Of a stretch of DNA of 64,000 nucleotides, positions 43,988 to 51,975 are shown piece by piece. The translations under genes and the position numbers were made by a program. Source of the DNA: Caulobacteraceae bacterium (GTDB taxonomy: Bacteria; Pseudomonadota; Alphaproteobacteria; Caulobacterales; Caulobacteraceae); the NCBI GenBank assembly GCA_031291645.1, contig JARLIQ010000063.1, forward strand, positions 30,249-94,248, in the 5' to 3' direction. The notes beneath the pieces were generated by a model. It searched no databases. It was not told the DNA's origin and saw nothing but the letters and a program-made list of their open reading frames with translations. The first letter of the stretch is position 1, and each line of letters begins with the position of its first letter.

Positions 43988-45284
43988 ACATCTCGCCCCG
44001 TCACGGGAGCCGGCTCCCCTAACGGTCGCGACCACGCGCACGAACCTGCTGCTGCTGGTTCAGCTGCGCTGGATCGCGGTGGCGGGCCAGCTCGCGACCA
44101 TCGCCGTGGTCGAGCTGGTCATGCGCGTGCGCCTGCCGCTGTCGGCGATGGGCCTGGTGCTCGCGATCTTCGTGGCCGGCAACGTCGTCAGCCTCGTGCG
44201 CCTGCGCTTCCCCACGCCGGTCACCAATCAAGAGCTCCTGGTCACCCTCACCTTCGACGCCCTGATCCTGACCGCCCTGCTCTACCTGAGCGGCGGGGCG
44301 ACCAATCCGTTCACCTCGCTCTACCTGCTGCAGGTCATCCTGGGCGCCGTACTGCTCGAAGCCTGGGCGACCTGGGCCATGGTGGCCGTCGCGGTGCTCT
44401 GTTTTCTGGGCCTGACGCTCGTCTATCGCCCGTTGCAGCTGCCCGCCGATGGCCCAGACCTGTTCAAGCTGTACATCCTGGGCGCCCTTTTGGGCTTCGC
44501 CCTGGACGCAGTGCTGCTCGTGTTCTTCATCAGTCGGATCAACAACAACCTTCGCCTGCGCGACCAGCGGCTCGCCGCGCTGCGCGAGCAGGCCGCCGAG
44601 GAGGATCACATCGTCCGCATGGGCCTGCTCGCCTCCGGCGCCGCACACGAACTCGGCACGCCGCTGGCCACGCTCGACGTGATCCTCGGCGACTGGCGCC
44701 ACATGCCCAAGCTGGCCGAGGACGCCGAGCTCGCCCAGGAGATCGAGGAGATGCGTCTGGAGGTGGCGCGCTGCAAAGCCATCGTCACCGGCGTCCTGCT
44801 CTCGGCCGGCGAGGCTCGTGCGGAAGAGGCGGGCGCGGCCAGCCTGAAGACCTACCTGAACGACCTCTTCGAGGAGTGGAAGACCCGACGCGCGCCCCTC
44901 GTCGCGACCTATGAAGAGAGCCTGGGATCGGACCCGAAGATCGTCGCGGACTCGGCGCTGAAGCAGGCGCTGACCAACCTGCTCGACAATGCGGTCGAGG
45001 CCTCGCCGAGCGCCATCCGGATGCGCTCGCGGCTCGAAGGGGATGTGCTGACCGTGGCGATCGAGGACGCGGGGCCCGGGTTCACACCAGGCACGCTCGC
45101 CGACCTGGGCAAGCCCTATAATTCGACCAAGGGGCGCCGGGGCGGCGGTCTCGGCCTTTTCCTGGTGGTCAATGTCGTGCGCAAGCTCGGCGGTCGGGTC
45201 GAGGCGCGCAATCGCCGACTCGGCGGCGCCGAGGTGAAGATCTCCATTCCCTTGGGCGCCCTCGCCATAGAGGTCGCCTCATGA
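43971..45284 (+). CDS. regB: RegB/PrrB-type redox-sensing histidine kinase
   Basis: The 437-aa protein has six membrane helices in its first 190 residues. The periplasmic-side loop carries GGATNPF (about residues 108-114), matching the GGxxNPF quinone-binding signature of RegB. The H box is GLLASGAAHELGTPLATLDV with His at about 226, and a Cys at about 268 (EVARCKAIVTG) lies close to where the redox-active Cys of RegB is found. The ATP domain shows LLDNAVEASP, EDAGPGF and GGGLGLFLVVNVV. RegB is inhibited by oxidised quinone and active under low oxygen. Co-transcription with a quinol oxidase fits a feedback loop. Confidence 0.94.
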   Translation: MDHTAEHLAPSREPAPLTVATTRTNLLLLVQLRWIAVAGQLATIAVVELVMRVRLPLSAMGLVLAIFVAGNVVSLVRLRFPTPVTNQELLVTLTFDALILTALLYLSGGATNPFTSLYLLQVILGAVLLEAWATWAMVAVAVLCFLGLTLVYRPLQLPADGPDLFKLYILGALLGFALDAVLLVFFISRINNNLRLRDQRLAALREQAAEEDHIVRMGLLASGAAHELGTPLATLDVILGDWRHMPKLAEDAELAQEIEEMRLEVARCKAIVTGVLLSAGEARAEEAGAASLKTYLNDLFEEWKTRRAPLVATYEESLGSDPKIVADSALKQALTNLLDNAVEASPSAIRMRSRLEGDVLTVAIEDAGPGFTPGTLADLGKPYNSTKGRRGGGLGLFLVVNVVRKLGGRVEARNRRLGGAEVKISIPLGALAIEVAS

Positions 45285-45814
45285 GCCACGCGAAACGGCT
45301 GATCATCGTCGAAGACGACGCCCAGTTCGCCTCGGCCCTGCAGCGGTCGTTCGAGCGCAAGGCCTATGAGGTGCGCCGCACGTCAGGGCTGGCGGAAACG
45401 CTGAGGCTCGCCGACGAATTCCATCCTGGCTACGCCGTCGTGGACCTGAAGCTCGCCGGGGAATCCGGCCTCGCCTGCGTCGAGGCGCTGCACCAGCGCG
45501 ATCCGTCGACTCTCGTCGTGGTGCTGACGGGCTTCGCCAGCATCGCCACCGCGGTCGAGGCGATCAAACTGGGAGCCTGCCACTACCTGGCGAAGCCGTC
45601 GAACAGCGACGACATCGAGGCGGCGTTCGCCAAGGAGACCGGCGACACCACGACCCCGATCAGCCCGCGCCCGACGTCGATCAAGACCCTGGAGTGGGAG
45701 CGCATTCACGAGACGCTCGTCGATACCGATTTCAATATCTCCGAGACCGCCCGGCGGCTGGGCATGCACCGCCGCACCCTGGCCCGGAAGCTGGAAAAGC
45801 GGCGGCTCAGCTAG
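45281..45814 (+). CDS. regA: RegA/PrrA-type redox response regulator
   Basis: The 177-aa protein has a receiver (RLIIVEDDAQFASALQRSFE; phospho-Asp at about 55 in AVVDLKLAGESGL; Lys in HYLAKPSNSDDI). The Fis-type helix-turn-helix near the C-terminus reads VDTDFNISETARRLGMHRRT, then LARKLEKRRL, which is nearly invariant in RegA proteins. It overlaps regB by four bases (ATGA). By family analogy it controls respiration, carbon and nitrogen genes under changing oxygen. It converges on the small gene at 45811-46020, overlapping by four bases. Confidence 0.95.
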   Translation: MSHAKRLIIVEDDAQFASALQRSFERKAYEVRRTSGLAETLRLADEFHPGYAVVDLKLAGESGLACVEALHQRDPSTLVVVLTGFASIATAVEAIKLGACHYLAKPSNSDDIEAAFAKETGDTTTPISPRPTSIKTLEWERIHETLVDTDFNISETARRLGMHRRTLARKLEKRRLS

Positions 45815-46020
45815 TGCATCGCGCGCTGCGCCACGGCGTCGGTGGCGCCGCACTCCCGACGCGGCGGACCGATCGGGCCCGCCGACGCCCCGGCGAAGAT
45901 ATCCTGCGCGCGTTCTGAGGCCTGCAGCAGGTCGAGCGCGGCTTCGACCTCGTCCGCGGGCCAGTTATCGACGACCGGTCCGAAGCGGGCGATCAAGGCC
46001 TCGAACTGCGAAAGCGTCAT
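45811..46020 (-). CDS. Small protein overlapping the ECF sigma gene, possible anti-sigma partner
   Basis: The 69-aa protein begins MTLSQFEALIARFGPVVDNW and contains PADEVEAALDLLQASERAQD. This resembles the short alphaproteobacterial proteins (FxxLIxxxGxxxxxWP...) that are often encoded directly after ECF sigma factors. There is no membrane helix and no zinc-binding HxxxCxxC motif. Its start lies 56 bases inside the 3' end of the sigma gene, so translation is probably coupled. Anti-sigma function is inference. Confidence 0.65.
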   Translation of the reverse strand: MTLSQFEALIARFGPVVDNWPADEVEAALDLLQASERAQDIFAGASAGPIGPPRRECGATDAVAQRAMH

Positions 46021-46714
46021 CGGATGATTTCCTCCGTCGGACCAGCCGCGCCCTGAGGGCTTGCCGTCCCCGCTTCAGCAAGGATCGTACCGACTGTTCC
46101 GTGCCGCCCATCAGCACGGCGATGGCCGCCACGTCGCGCCCCTCGAAGTAGAAGTAACGCAGCGCCCGCGCCTGGGTTTCCGGCAACCGGCTGATCTCGC
46201 CATCAAGTTTTCGTGCCGTATCGACGCGGTCCACGTGGCTGGACTGGTCCAAAGCCACCTCTCTGGCCGCCACCGCGTCACAGACCGCGTTTATATATTC
46301 GGCCGATTCCGGCGTCGAACGCCGTGAGCGTCGTTTATCTATCGCTTTGTTGATCGCTACCCGATGAAGCCAGGTCGAGAACTTGGCGCCGACGGCGACC
46401 CAGCTCTCCCGGCGACGCCAAACCGAGATGAACACCTCCTGGACGACGTCCTCGGCGTCCCCGCGGTCCGACAGCACGTTCATCGCCAGCCGCAGCACCA
46501 TCGGCGCGTGCCGGTCCATCAGCGAACGCAGCGCGGCCTGATCGCCCCGCTTCAACCGACCGCACAGTTCCTCGTCAGGAGGGGCGAGCTGGTGCGCGCC
46601 AGCGCCAATATTACGAATATTTCCATCATGACTCCCAAAATGGGGATCATGACTAAATATGACATCATCACGAAATGATGAAACAAAAATCGCCCCATCC
46701 GACATGATCGACAC
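45965..46714 (-). CDS. ECF-type RNA polymerase sigma factor
   Basis: The product is 249 aa from 46714 (a second ATG at 46705 is equally possible). Region 2 reads ALRSLMDRHAPMVLRLAMNV then GDAEDVVQEVFISVWRRRES; region 4 reads RLPETQARALRYFYFEGRDV then AAIAVLMGGTEQSVRSLLKR. The first 45 residues are an unusual His/Asp/Gly-rich extension before region 2. A GTTAAGGTTAAC element at 46721-46732 lies just upstream of the start. The signal sensed is unknown. Confidence 0.9.
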   Translation of the reverse strand: MSIMSDGAIFVSSFRDDVIFSHDPHFGSHDGNIRNIGAGAHQLAPPDEELCGRLKRGDQAALRSLMDRHAPMVLRLAMNVLSDRGDAEDVVQEVFISVWRRRESWVAVGAKFSTWLHRVAINKAIDKRRSRRSTPESAEYINAVCDAVAAREVALDQSSHVDRVDTARKLDGEISRLPETQARALRYFYFEGRDVAAIAVLMGGTEQSVRSLLKRGRQALRARLVRRRKSSDDAFAVRGLDRPLRTGRR

Positions 46715-46811
46715 CGTAGTTAAGGTTAACTCCGGTATCTCAGATGCATGAAGCGTGCCGTATTTCGTATGTTGCAGAGATTTTTATCTCTGATAAAATT
46801 GCAATCGATAT

Positions 46812-47180
46812 TCAAGACTGAGTTACAGATCGCATTTGTTCGCAAAATGCGCGCAACATATGGATCTGCTCGTCGTAGGCCGCCTCGACATCGGCCTTGC
46901 GCAGGATCGTGCGTAAATTCTGGAACAGATGCAGATAGAAGCCGCCGAGGATCACCGGACCGGCCTCGCCGGCCGCCGGCTTGAGATCGGCGTGCAGCGC
47001 AAGCAGGACGCGCGAGCACTTGTCGAGGTGCCGGCACATCTGATCCAGCCGCCGCGCGCGATAGGCAGCTTTTGCCGCGACGATTTCGCGCCATAGGCGT
47101 TCATGCAGGATCAGGCTTGCCTGCTTCGACGACATCACGGCCTGCGAGACCTGGGCGTAGGCCCGCAACCCCGTGCTCAT
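46812..47180 (-). CDS. fliS: Flagellar secretion chaperone FliS
   Basis: From the ATG at 47180 the protein is 122 aa; it is all helical with LRAYAQVSQAVMSSKQASLI at the start and GFYLHLFQNLRTILRKADVE in the middle, the FliS pattern. FliS binds flagellin C-termini in the cytoplasm and prevents early polymerisation. A longer reading from 47213 would overlap fliD by 20 bases. It follows fliD by 13 bases on the same strand. Confidence 0.82.
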   Translation of the reverse strand: MSTGLRAYAQVSQAVMSSKQASLILHERLWREIVAAKAAYRARRLDQMCRHLDKCSRVLLALHADLKPAAGEAGPVILGGFYLHLFQNLRTILRKADVEAAYDEQIHMLRAFCEQMRSVTQS

Positions 47181-47193
47181 GCCTGATGAATAG

Positions 47194-48915
47194 TTAGTTG
47201 CCGCTTGTGCCATTCAGAATCGTATTCAACAGTTCCTGGACGGTCTTGGCCGAGGAAATCTCGGTCTCCATCGTCGCGTATTTATTGATCAGGGTCGTCT
47301 CGTAGCTGGAGGCGTTGGTCCGGATGGTGGACGACTGGGCCGAGAGCGAGGTGTCGGTGCTGGTCAGACTGGAGATCTGCTTCTGCAGAATACCCGAAGA
47401 CGTGTCGGCGTACTGATTGGCCAGGCTGACGATGCTGTCGGCCAGGCCCTGTTTCAGGTTCACGCTGATGGACCGGTCGCTCGTCGTGTTGATGGCGAAG
47501 GTGAGGCCGGCGTAGGCGGTGCCGGTGGCCCCGATCAGTTCGTTGCCCGAAACCGTGAACAGGCCGCTTTGGCCGTTCACCGTGACCCCGGTGATCCCGC
47601 TGGAGTCCGCGGTGATGTCGAGCGTGAAGCTGAGCGAATTTGTGCTTTCGTTGCTGATCAGCCTCAGGCTGCTGTCCGAGGTGGTGAACGAGCTCTGGAA
47701 GAAGTCCTGTAGCGCGGTGCTGTTGGAGGCGAGCGCTGTCGAGAGCACGGAGGAGCCGCTCAGTTCCAGGTCGTTACTGCTGGTCAGGCTGAGACCCAGT
47801 TGGCTCAGATAGCTGATGGAGCTGCTGGACGACGAGTCGCTCGAGCCGCTGGCGCCAGTGATCAGGCTGTTCAGTTCGGACGTCAGCGAGCGCAGCGTCG
47901 TGTCGGCGAACAGATAGGCCGTGGAAGAAACGGTTCCGTCCGAGCCGACCTGCTCCTGGGTCTGCAGATAGTCGTGGAGGTTGTTGTAGGCGGTGATGAA
48001 GTTGTTGATCGCCGAGGTCACGCCCGAGGTGTCCTTGGCGACGGTCAAGGTGATGGTGTCGCCGCTGGCCGTGGTGCTGTCGAGGCTCAGGGTCACCCCG
48101 GGGATGACGTCGCTGACCGTGTTGCTGGCGCTGGTGATGGTGGTCCCATCCAGGGTCATGACCGCGTCCTGGGCCGACTGGATGAGGTTGGCGAAATTCC
48201 CGCTGCTGTCCGTCACCCCGATGCTGTTCAGCACGTCGTCGCCGCTGGCCGCCGTGGCCGTGATGGCCTGGCCGGTGTCGGCGCTGGTCAGCATCAGCTT
48301 GTATTGGCCGCTGGAGACCTGGATCAGGGTGGCGTTCACGCCGGTCGTACCGGACTGAGCGCTGATCGCGCTGGCGATGTCCGACAAGGTCATGTCGCTG
48401 GTGACGCTGATGGTCGCCGCGGTCCCGTCGGCGGCGCCCAGGGTGAAGGTCCCGCTCAGGCCCAGGGCGGTGGTGTCGTCCATGGTCGAGCTGGCCACCT
48501 TCATGCTCTTGGCCAGCTGCGAGACCGTCAGGTCGTAGGACCCGGCCACAGCCTCGCTCGTGGTCGTGGCCGACATGACGTTCGAGGCGCTGACCGAGGC
48601 GTCGGAGGAGGTCAGGGAGGCGGTGGTGTTGTCGAAGACGCTGTCGACACCGGAGGCCAGGTTGGTCGCCGAAGCCAGCGAGTCGACCGCGCTCGACAGG
48701 TCGTTCATCAGGGTCTGGACCTCGGTGTAGGCCGAGATCTTGTTGGTGTTCGCCGTGACCTTGGCGTCGATGGCGTCGGCCACCGCCGTCTTGGTCGCCA
48801 CCGCCGTCGTGATCAGCGAGGAGGTGTCCAGCCCGGAGGCGGTCGAGGAGATGTAGGTCGTCGAGCCGGTGGTCACCACCGTGCCGGTGCTGGCGGTCGT
48901 CGCTACAGTGGACAT
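47194..48915 (-). CDS. fliD: Flagellar filament cap protein FliD (hook-associated protein 2)
   Basis: The 573-aa protein has the N-terminal FliD domain (STASGLDTSSLITTAVATKT), an extremely Ser/Thr-rich middle and the C-terminal FliD domain (LADSIVSLANQYADTSSGIL, then LQKQISSLTSTDTSLSAQSS). It has no Cys or Trp, as usual for exported filament components. FliD forms the cap under which flagellin polymerises. It lies 68 bases downstream of the flagellin gene on the same strand and just before fliS. Confidence 0.93.
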   Translation of the reverse strand: MSTVATTASTGTVVTTGSTTYISSTASGLDTSSLITTAVATKTAVADAIDAKVTANTNKISAYTEVQTLMNDLSSAVDSLASATNLASGVDSVFDNTTASLTSSDASVSASNVMSATTTSEAVAGSYDLTVSQLAKSMKVASSTMDDTTALGLSGTFTLGAADGTAATISVTSDMTLSDIASAISAQSGTTGVNATLIQVSSGQYKLMLTSADTGQAITATAASGDDVLNSIGVTDSSGNFANLIQSAQDAVMTLDGTTITSASNTVSDVIPGVTLSLDSTTASGDTITLTVAKDTSGVTSAINNFITAYNNLHDYLQTQEQVGSDGTVSSTAYLFADTTLRSLTSELNSLITGASGSSDSSSSSSISYLSQLGLSLTSSNDLELSGSSVLSTALASNSTALQDFFQSSFTTSDSSLRLISNESTNSLSFTLDITADSSGITGVTVNGQSGLFTVSGNELIGATGTAYAGLTFAINTTSDRSISVNLKQGLADSIVSLANQYADTSSGILQKQISSLTSTDTSLSAQSSTIRTNASSYETTLINKYATMETEISSAKTVQELLNTILNGTSGN

Positions 48916-48983
48916 GTCGGCGCCTGGCTGGAGAAGGTCGAACGCGGGGCGGCCGAACGCCGCCCCGCATCAGCACGCCGGGT

Positions 48984-49832
48984 CTACTGAAGCACCTTCA
49001 GCAGTTCGCCCTGCATGGCGTTGGCCTCGCTGAGGGCGGTGACCGCCGCGCTCGTGAGGGTGTTCTCGTTGGTGTAGGTGGTCTGCTCGGATGAGAGGTC
49101 CACGTCGCTGATCGCCGAGTTCGCCGACTGCAGGTTGGTGATCGACGTCGAGATGGTGTCGCCGGTGTATTGAAGCTGCTCGAGCTGCGCACCGACCGAG
49201 GCGCGGTCGGTCGAGATCGACTGGATGTCGGTGGTCAGCGTCGACATGGCCGCCGAGGCGCCCGAGGCGGTGGTCACGTCCAGGCTGCTGAGCGCGGTGA
49301 TCATCGAGCTCAGGTCGCTCAGCTTGACGCTGATGGTGTCCGACGAGCTCGTGCCGGTCAGGAAGGTCGCGCCCGAGGAAGAGGTGAAGGCGCTGGTCGT
49401 ACCATCGGAGTTGGTGGTGCTGAGCAGGCTCTGGCCGTTGAAGGTGGTCTGATTGGCGATGTTGGAGACTTCGGTCGCCAGGGCGGCGAATTCCGTCTGG
49501 ATGTCGGAGAGGCTGCTGGAGTCGCTCGAGCCCGACTGGGCTTCGGCGGCCAGCGACTTCATCCGGGTGAGCACGTCGCTGATGTTGGACAGGGCGCCGT
49601 CGGCGGTGTTCAGCACCGATTCCCCGTTGGTGACGTTGGTCGAGGCCTGTTGCAGCACCGCGATATCCGACTTCATCGTCGTGCTGATGGCCAGGCCCGC
49701 GGCGTCGTCCGAGGCCGAGGTGATGTTGGAGCCGCTGGAGATCTTGGCCAGCGCGCTGCTTTCCGCCTTCGAGTTCTGGTTCAGGTAAGCGACGGCGGTG
49801 TTGGCCGCCGTGTTGGTGCCGATGACAGGCAT
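48984..49832 (-). CDS. Flagellin
   Basis: The 282-aa protein has both conserved terminal domains: N-terminal NTNTAANTAV-type start with KISSGSNITSASDDAAGLAI, and C-terminal TNLQSANSAISDVDLSSEQT ending EANAMQGELLKVLQ. The middle is short and Ser/Thr-rich (SGSSDSSSLSD; TSSSGATFLTGTSSSD), giving many possible O-glycosylation sites. A good GAGGGGCGG lies before the ATG. It is divergent from flgD and followed by fliD and fliS. Confidence 0.95.
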   Translation of the reverse strand: MPVIGTNTAANTAVAYLNQNSKAESSALAKISSGSNITSASDDAAGLAISTTMKSDIAVLQQASTNVTNGESVLNTADGALSNISDVLTRMKSLAAEAQSGSSDSSSLSDIQTEFAALATEVSNIANQTTFNGQSLLSTTNSDGTTSAFTSSSGATFLTGTSSSDTISVKLSDLSSMITALSSLDVTTASGASAAMSTLTTDIQSISTDRASVGAQLEQLQYTGDTISTSITNLQSANSAISDVDLSSEQTTYTNENTLTSAAVTALSEANAMQGELLKVLQ

Positions 49833-49970
49833 TGGGTCCGCCCCTCTTCACATAGGTTCCGGCAGGAGACATCTCGAGCCGGGAAGCGGTCGGTCCCTTT
49901 TGGACGGGCCGTCTTCTGCCTCTTGAACGAAGGCCTCGCCACGTTTGGGGCGCGAAATCGCACCCGTCGG

Positions 49971-49984
49971 GAAAAATATTTTTC
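49971..49984. promoter_or_regulatory. AT-rich 14-bp palindrome in the flagellin-flgD divergent promoter
   Basis: GAAAAATATTTTTC is perfectly self-complementary and stands out in a very GC-rich region. It lies 139 bases from the flagellin ATG and 79 bases from the flgD ATG. It may be an operator or a bent A-tract used by both promoters. Confidence 0.5.
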
Positions 49985-50062
49985 GCCCCAACCGGCGCGC
50001 CCCCCCCGTTGAAGGATGAAACGGCCACTCGCGCCGGACTCCAACGCTAACGGGGCGTTCTC

Positions 50063-50338
50063 ATGAGCACCATCGCCAGTACGACCAGTACAGCGGCGTC
50101 GACCGCAAGTACGTCCAGCACCAGCTCGACCGCCACCTCTTCGGCGACCTCCACCGAAAACGAGTTCCTGACGTTGCTGACAACGGAACTGACGCACCAG
50201 GACCCGCTCAACGCGATGGATGCTTCGACGTTCACCAATCAGTTGGTGAGCTACGCGGGGCTGGAGCAGCAGATCAGCAGCAACAGCAAGCTGGATGGGA
50301 TCACCAGCCTGCTGACCAGCCTGTCCGCCAAAGTCTAG
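50063..50338 (+). CDS. flgD: FlgD-like hook scaffolding protein, N-terminal domain only
   Basis: The 91-aa product starts with about 30 Ser/Thr/Ala residues and then has the FlgD N-terminal motif (ENEFLTLLTTELTHQDPLNA, then MDASTFTNQLVSYAGLEQQI). Standard FlgD is about 220 aa, with Tudor-like and FnIII domains after this region; here the frame ends cleanly at residue 91. The stop is followed 15 bases later by flgE with its own ribosome binding site, so this is a compact form rather than an obvious frameshift. FlgD forms the temporary cap for hook assembly. Confidence 0.88.
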   Translation: MSTIASTTSTAASTASTSSTSSTATSSATSTENEFLTLLTTELTHQDPLNAMDASTFTNQLVSYAGLEQQISSNSKLDGITSLLTSLSAKV

Positions 50339-50353
50339 ACGGGGAGCGACAGG

Positions 50354-51640
50354 ATGAGCCTCTATTCCGCACTCGACGCAGCCGTCTCCGGCCTCAGCGC
50401 CCAGAGTTCAGCCCTCGCGGCGATCTCGGCCAACATCGCGAACGCCTCGACCACCGGCTACAAGACCGAAGACACCAGCTTCGACGCCCTGGTCGCCGCC
50501 AGTTCGGGGACCAACACCTCCCTCGCCTCAACCGAGGGTGTGTCGACCAGCTACTACAGGGAGATGTCGAGCCAGGGCGAGATCTCCTCGACCACGACGG
50601 CCACCAACATGGCCATCGACGGCGACGGCTTCTTCGTGGTGTCGGCCAGCAGCAGCGACACCTCGGCCTCGACCGACCTGTTCACCCGCGACGGCAGTTT
50701 CTCGACCGACGCCAACGGCTACCTGATCAACAGCAGCGGCGACTACCTGATGGGGTACGTCACCGACTCCAGCGGAAACCCGACCTCGACCAGCGCGGGC
50801 ACCCTCTCGGGGCTGACGGCGATCCAGATCCCGACCACCACCACGGTCTCGGCGACCACCGAGGCCAGCCTCTCGGCCAACCTCCCCGCCGACCTGGCGG
50901 TGGGCAGCAGCGTCACCTCGTCGATGCAGGTCATCGATTCCCAGGGCGTGACCCAGACCATCGGCGAGACCTGGACCAAGACGGCGGCCAACACCTGGAG
51001 CCTGAGCCTGTCGAACCCCTACTCGACGGACGCGTCCACCAGCACCGGGACGATCAGCCCGAGCACCGTGACGGTGACCTTCGACGGCAACGGGGTGTTG
51101 AGCTCGACCAGCCCGAGCCCGGTCTCGCTGACGCTCAGCAACATGACGTCCGGCGCCAGCGACAGCACCTTCACCCTGAACCTAGGCACGGACGGCCAGA
51201 CCGACGGCCTCACCCAGTACGCCTCCAGCAACTCCACCAACGAGATATCGATCACCAGCAGCACCCACGACGGGTCGAGCGCCGGGTCGCTGTCGTCGGT
51301 CTCGATCGGCGACACGGGCCTGGTGACTGCGAAGTACTCGAACGGCGACAGCATCATCGTGGCCAAGGTTCCGATCGCGACCTTCGCCGACGAGGAGGAC
51401 CTGACCCAGCTGTCCGGCTCGACCTATGAGGCCAGCGCCAATTCGGGCACGGCGGTGATTTCGCAGGCCGGCTCCAACGGCGCCGGCTCGATCACCGGCA
51501 GCGCGCTCGAGGCTTCGACCACCGACACGGCGACGGAATTCAACAAGATGATCGTCGCCCAGCAGGCCTATTCCGCCGCCGCCGAGGTCATCACCTACGT
51601 CGACAAGATGTACCAGACCCTGACCCAGTCGATCGCCTGA
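50354..51640 (+). CDS. flgE: Flagellar hook protein FlgE
   Basis: The 428-aa protein begins SLYSALDAAVSGLSAQSSAL and ISANIANASTTGYKTEDTSF, the rod/hook N-terminal signature. It has the internal TNMAIDGDGFFVVSA motif and ends SAAAEVITYVDKMYQTLTQS. The middle is Ser/Thr-rich. It polymerises into the hook outside the cell. A GGGGAG ribosome binding site lies before the ATG. Confidence 0.95.
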   Translation: MSLYSALDAAVSGLSAQSSALAAISANIANASTTGYKTEDTSFDALVAASSGTNTSLASTEGVSTSYYREMSSQGEISSTTTATNMAIDGDGFFVVSASSSDTSASTDLFTRDGSFSTDANGYLINSSGDYLMGYVTDSSGNPTSTSAGTLSGLTAIQIPTTTTVSATTEASLSANLPADLAVGSSVTSSMQVIDSQGVTQTIGETWTKTAANTWSLSLSNPYSTDASTSTGTISPSTVTVTFDGNGVLSSTSPSPVSLTLSNMTSGASDSTFTLNLGTDGQTDGLTQYASSNSTNEISITSSTHDGSSAGSLSSVSIGDTGLVTAKYSNGDSIIVAKVPIATFADEEDLTQLSGSTYEASANSGTAVISQAGSNGAGSITGSALEASTTDTATEFNKMIVAQQAYSAAAEVITYVDKMYQTLTQSIA

Positions 51641-51643
51641 GCC

Positions 51644-51970
51644 ATGGCCGGCATCGAGAAATTCGTCCGACTGGCCAGAGCGTCGCAGCGTACGGGCTTC
51701 GCCCTGCCGGTCATCGAATCCGCCGACGAGGCGGTCAAGGTTGTGCGCGAGGTGGCGGCGGGCCTTGCGAGCCTGCCGGAGAACGATCGGCTGAACCTGC
51801 TCAGTGACCTGCGGGAACTGTCCATCGCGCTCGAGGGCCGGTCCGAGCGGCTCCGCCAGGAGATGGCCGGCAACCTGCTCACGCTGAAGGCCGCGAGTTT
51901 CGGGCGAAAGGTCTGCTCGGCCTACGCCAGGAACGCCGCCGCGGTCGCGCGCATCCGACCCAGGTCCTGA
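51644..51970 (+). CDS. Small protein between flgE and flgK, possible FlgN-type chaperone
   Basis: The 108-aa product is basic and helical (EKFVRLARASQRTGFALPVI; LNLLSDLRELSIALEGRSER). It has no signal or membrane segment. It starts three bases after the flgE stop and ends five bases before flgK. FlgN-like export chaperones for FlgK and FlgL have similar size and are often encoded beside them, but I see no clear FlgN sequence signature, so the role is inference. Confidence 0.65.
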   Translation: MAGIEKFVRLARASQRTGFALPVIESADEAVKVVREVAAGLASLPENDRLNLLSDLRELSIALEGRSERLRQEMAGNLLTLKAASFGRKVCSAYARNAAAVARIRPRS

Positions 51971-51975
51971 CGGCC

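Noticed and set aside
47800..48990. 396-codon plus-strand frame opposite fliD
   Set aside because: Shadow of a Ser/Thr-rich gene; the Gly/Arg-rich translation is the usual complement of Ser/Thr/Ala codons.
49941..49962. Possible sigma-54 promoter (GGGGCGCGAAATCGCA) ahead of flgD
   Set aside because: GG and GC have the right 10-base spacing, but the TGGCAC and TTGCA blocks are poor matches, so I do not call it.
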